NCBI GenBank assembly: GCA_001604185.1
Contig: LVAV01000111.1
Coordinates: forward strand, 24,648-88,647
DNA from: Clostridiales bacterium Firm_16
Lineage (GTDB): Bacteria; Bacillota; Clostridia; Saccharofermentanales; Saccharofermentanaceae
Length of the DNA stretch: 64,000 bases
Direction: 5' to 3'
This document shows positions 63,173-64,000 of this stretch, piece after piece. Position 1 is the stretch's first letter; each line of letters begins with the position of its first letter. The position numbers were made by a program, and so were the translations under genes. The notes below the pieces were generated by a model. The model saw only the letters and a list, made by a program, of their open reading frames with translations. It had not been told where the DNA came from and searched no databases.

Positions 63173-63214
63173 ATAAATCTACATATTTACAATTATAGAT
63201 TTATGTGATACTAT
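63173..63214 (+). promoter_or_regulatory. ArsR promoter and operator
   Basis: TTTACA (63186-63191), 17 bases and TACTAT (63209-63214) form a promoter 26 bases before the ArsR ATG. The inverted repeat ATAAATCTA/TAGATTTAT (63173-63181 with 63196-63204) spans the -35 and spacer, the usual position for an ArsR/SmtB operator. Confidence 0.7.
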
Positions 63215-63240
63215 CTTTATGTCTACGGAGGTAACTGCAT

Positions 63241-63519
63241 ATGGGATATAGAGAGGATGCACGTAAGATCAAAGCTTTGGCAGATGAGAACCGACTGGCG
63301 ATCATGATGTCACTTCAGCAGAAGGAAAAATGTGCGTGTGTTTTGCTGGAAGAACTCAACATCTCGCAATCAACACTTTCCCATCATATGAGGCTTCTGT
63401 GTGACAGCGGACTGGTTGATTATCGCAAAGACGGAAAATGGATGCACTATTCTCTTTCAGAAGAAGGAATGAATGCTTTTAAGGATATGATAGACGGATA
63501 TATCCGGACTGACAACTAA
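63241..63519 (+). CDS. ArsR/SmtB family metalloregulator
   Basis: A 92-residue ArsR repressor. It has a winged helix 'LEELNISQSTLSHHMRLLCDSGLVDYRKDGKWMHYSL' and, in helix 3, 'KEKCACVLLEEL' with a CxC pair like the ELCVCDL metal(loid) site of ArsR. Metal binding is expected to release it from DNA. GGAGG lies nine bases before the ATG. It is followed 87 bases later by a DUF318/ArsP-type permease gene, so the two form a metal- or arsenical-resistance operon. Confidence 0.9.
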   Translation: MGYREDARKIKALADENRLAIMMSLQQKEKCACVLLEELNISQSTLSHHMRLLCDSGLVDYRKDGKWMHYSLSEEGMNAFKDMIDGYIRTDN

Positions 63520-63531
63520 GAAATCATAATC

Positions 63532-63592
63532 AAGGCAATTCAAATGGATTGCCTTAAAAATACAACAACACATCGATATATTTAGATATATC
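63532..63592 (+). promoter_or_regulatory. Intercistronic hairpin and dyad between ArsR and permease genes
   Basis: A perfect 8-bp stem AAGGCAAT/ATTGCCTT (63532-63539 with 63548-63555) is followed by a 7-bp dyad GATATAT-TTAG-ATATATC (63575-63592) close to the permease's ribosome binding site. The stem has no T tail, so it may stabilise the ArsR message or tune the permease. The dyad may be a second regulator site. Confidence 0.45.
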
Positions 63593-63606
63593 AAAAAGAG
63601 GTTGAT

Positions 63607-64000
63607 ATGTTGAACTTTATACAAGATCAGATATTTGGAATGAGATGGTTAAGTGACTTAATAGGTATTGTCCTGTCCAGGCTTGGAATAGATACAAGCA
63701 GCCGTATAGGTGGAAGTTTACAGTTTTTCATATACGATGTTGCCAAGATACTCTTTCTTCTGTGCGCTATGATATTTGTTATCTCGTATATACAGAGTTT
63801 CTTTCCTCCGGAGAGAAGCAGAAAGATCATGAGCAGATTCCATGGTATCGGAGCAAATACCGTAGGCGCTCTGCTGGGAACGGTCACACCATTCTGTTCC
63901 TGTTCTTCCATTCCAATCTTTATGGGATTTACCAGTGCAGGTTTACCCTTAGGAGTAACCTTTTCTTTCCTGATATCCTCCCCTATGGTTGATCTCGGAA
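63607..64000 (+). CDS. DUF318/ArsP-type permease (partial, runs off the window)
   Basis: The first 131 residues of a membrane protein starting at ATG 63607 (AGAGG just upstream). Two to three helices and the motif 'TPFCSCSSIPIFMGFTSAG' match the DUF318/YraQ family, which includes ArsP (organoarsenical efflux) and SO_0444-like metal efflux permeases. The paired Cys residues in TPFCSCS are the conserved metalloid-binding position. It follows an ArsR regulator, so metal or metalloid export is expected. The 3' end is outside the window. Confidence 0.85.
   Translation, partial: MLNFIQDQIFGMRWLSDLIGIVLSRLGIDTSSRIGGSLQFFIYDVAKILFLLCAMIFVISYIQSFFPPERSRKIMSRFHGIGANTVGALLGTVTPFCSCSSIPIFMGFTSAGLPLGVTFSFLISSPMVDLG

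Noticed and set aside
1..64000. tRNA or rRNA genes
   Set aside because: No GGTTCGAATCC-type T-arm with a matching acceptor stem, and no rRNA signature stretches were seen on either strand.

Overview
The window looks like a chromosomal segment of an anaerobic Gram-positive member of the Clostridia (Bacillota), probably from a gut or rumen lineage. This is inferred from strong AGGAGG-type ribosome binding sites, standard-code genes, many lipoproteins with a Cys lipobox followed by Thr/Glu-rich linkers, BlaI/BlaR1-type regulation, iron-dependent alcohol dehydrogenase and ferredoxin-type aldo/keto reductase. No rRNA, tRNA, CRISPR array or intact insertion sequence was seen. Most genes lie on the minus strand.

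Layout. 1-5356: a BlaI repressor followed by two M56 (BlaR1-like) sensor proteases, with paired operators in the promoter and two near-identical terminators at its ends. 5384-12840: a secreted esterase-like protein that lacks the expected serine, a DUF998 membrane protein, two small tautomerases, a HAD hydrolase, an acetyltransferase, a small-molecule kinase and an HEMGH metalloprotein. 13011-17564: a 1517-residue DUF4062-NACHT/STAND-TPR NTPase in visibly AT-richer DNA, a candidate conflict (anti-phage) protein. 17786-22602: a DUF4037 nucleotidyltransferase-like protein, an acetyltransferase, an M1 aminopeptidase lipoprotein and an iron alcohol dehydrogenase. 22713-27310: an AT-rich three-gene operon of exported proteins plus an orphan ORF. 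27405-27643: a series of degenerate hairpins. 27812-29422: a lone HerA-like ATPase.

29543-36642: GrpB family protein, transglutaminase-like lipoprotein, Cys-lipobox lipoprotein, YihX-like HAD hydrolase, ferredoxin aldo/keto reductase and a VWA lipoprotein. 36836-38675: a TetR regulator and an alpha/beta hydrolase with two identical-arm operators on a textbook promoter. 38734-38965: a likely small RNA with repeated CCCTCTAA motifs. 39008-40931: an MFS exporter and a chloramphenicol-phosphotransferase-like kinase, preceded by two tiny leader ORFs with their own ribosome binding sites. 41035-45821: S41 protease-like protein, a decayed gene remnant, C26 glutamine amidotransferase-like hydrolase, two acetyltransferases and a LysR regulator. 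45845-49676: hybrid histidine kinase co-transcribed with a sugar-type binding lipoprotein. 49968-54572: a protein with two fused acyltransferase-3 domains, a single-domain relative and an XRE regulator.

54650-61759: aminoglycoside-phosphotransferase-like kinase, radical SAM protein, DUF3592-like membrane protein, a stand-alone LanC-like enzyme with a CCG zinc motif, acetyltransferase, 2'-5' RNA ligase-like protein, a zinc-ribbon protein and hypotheticals. 61900-64000: a TPR/DUF1266 protein, then an ArsR repressor and the start of an ArsP/DUF318-type permease that runs off the window.

The strongest leads for something undescribed are the small RNA, the dual-leader antibiotic-type operon, the periodic hairpin series, the DUF4062-STAND protein and the lone LanC-like enzyme. 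All protein functions are read from motifs by eye and no database search was possible.
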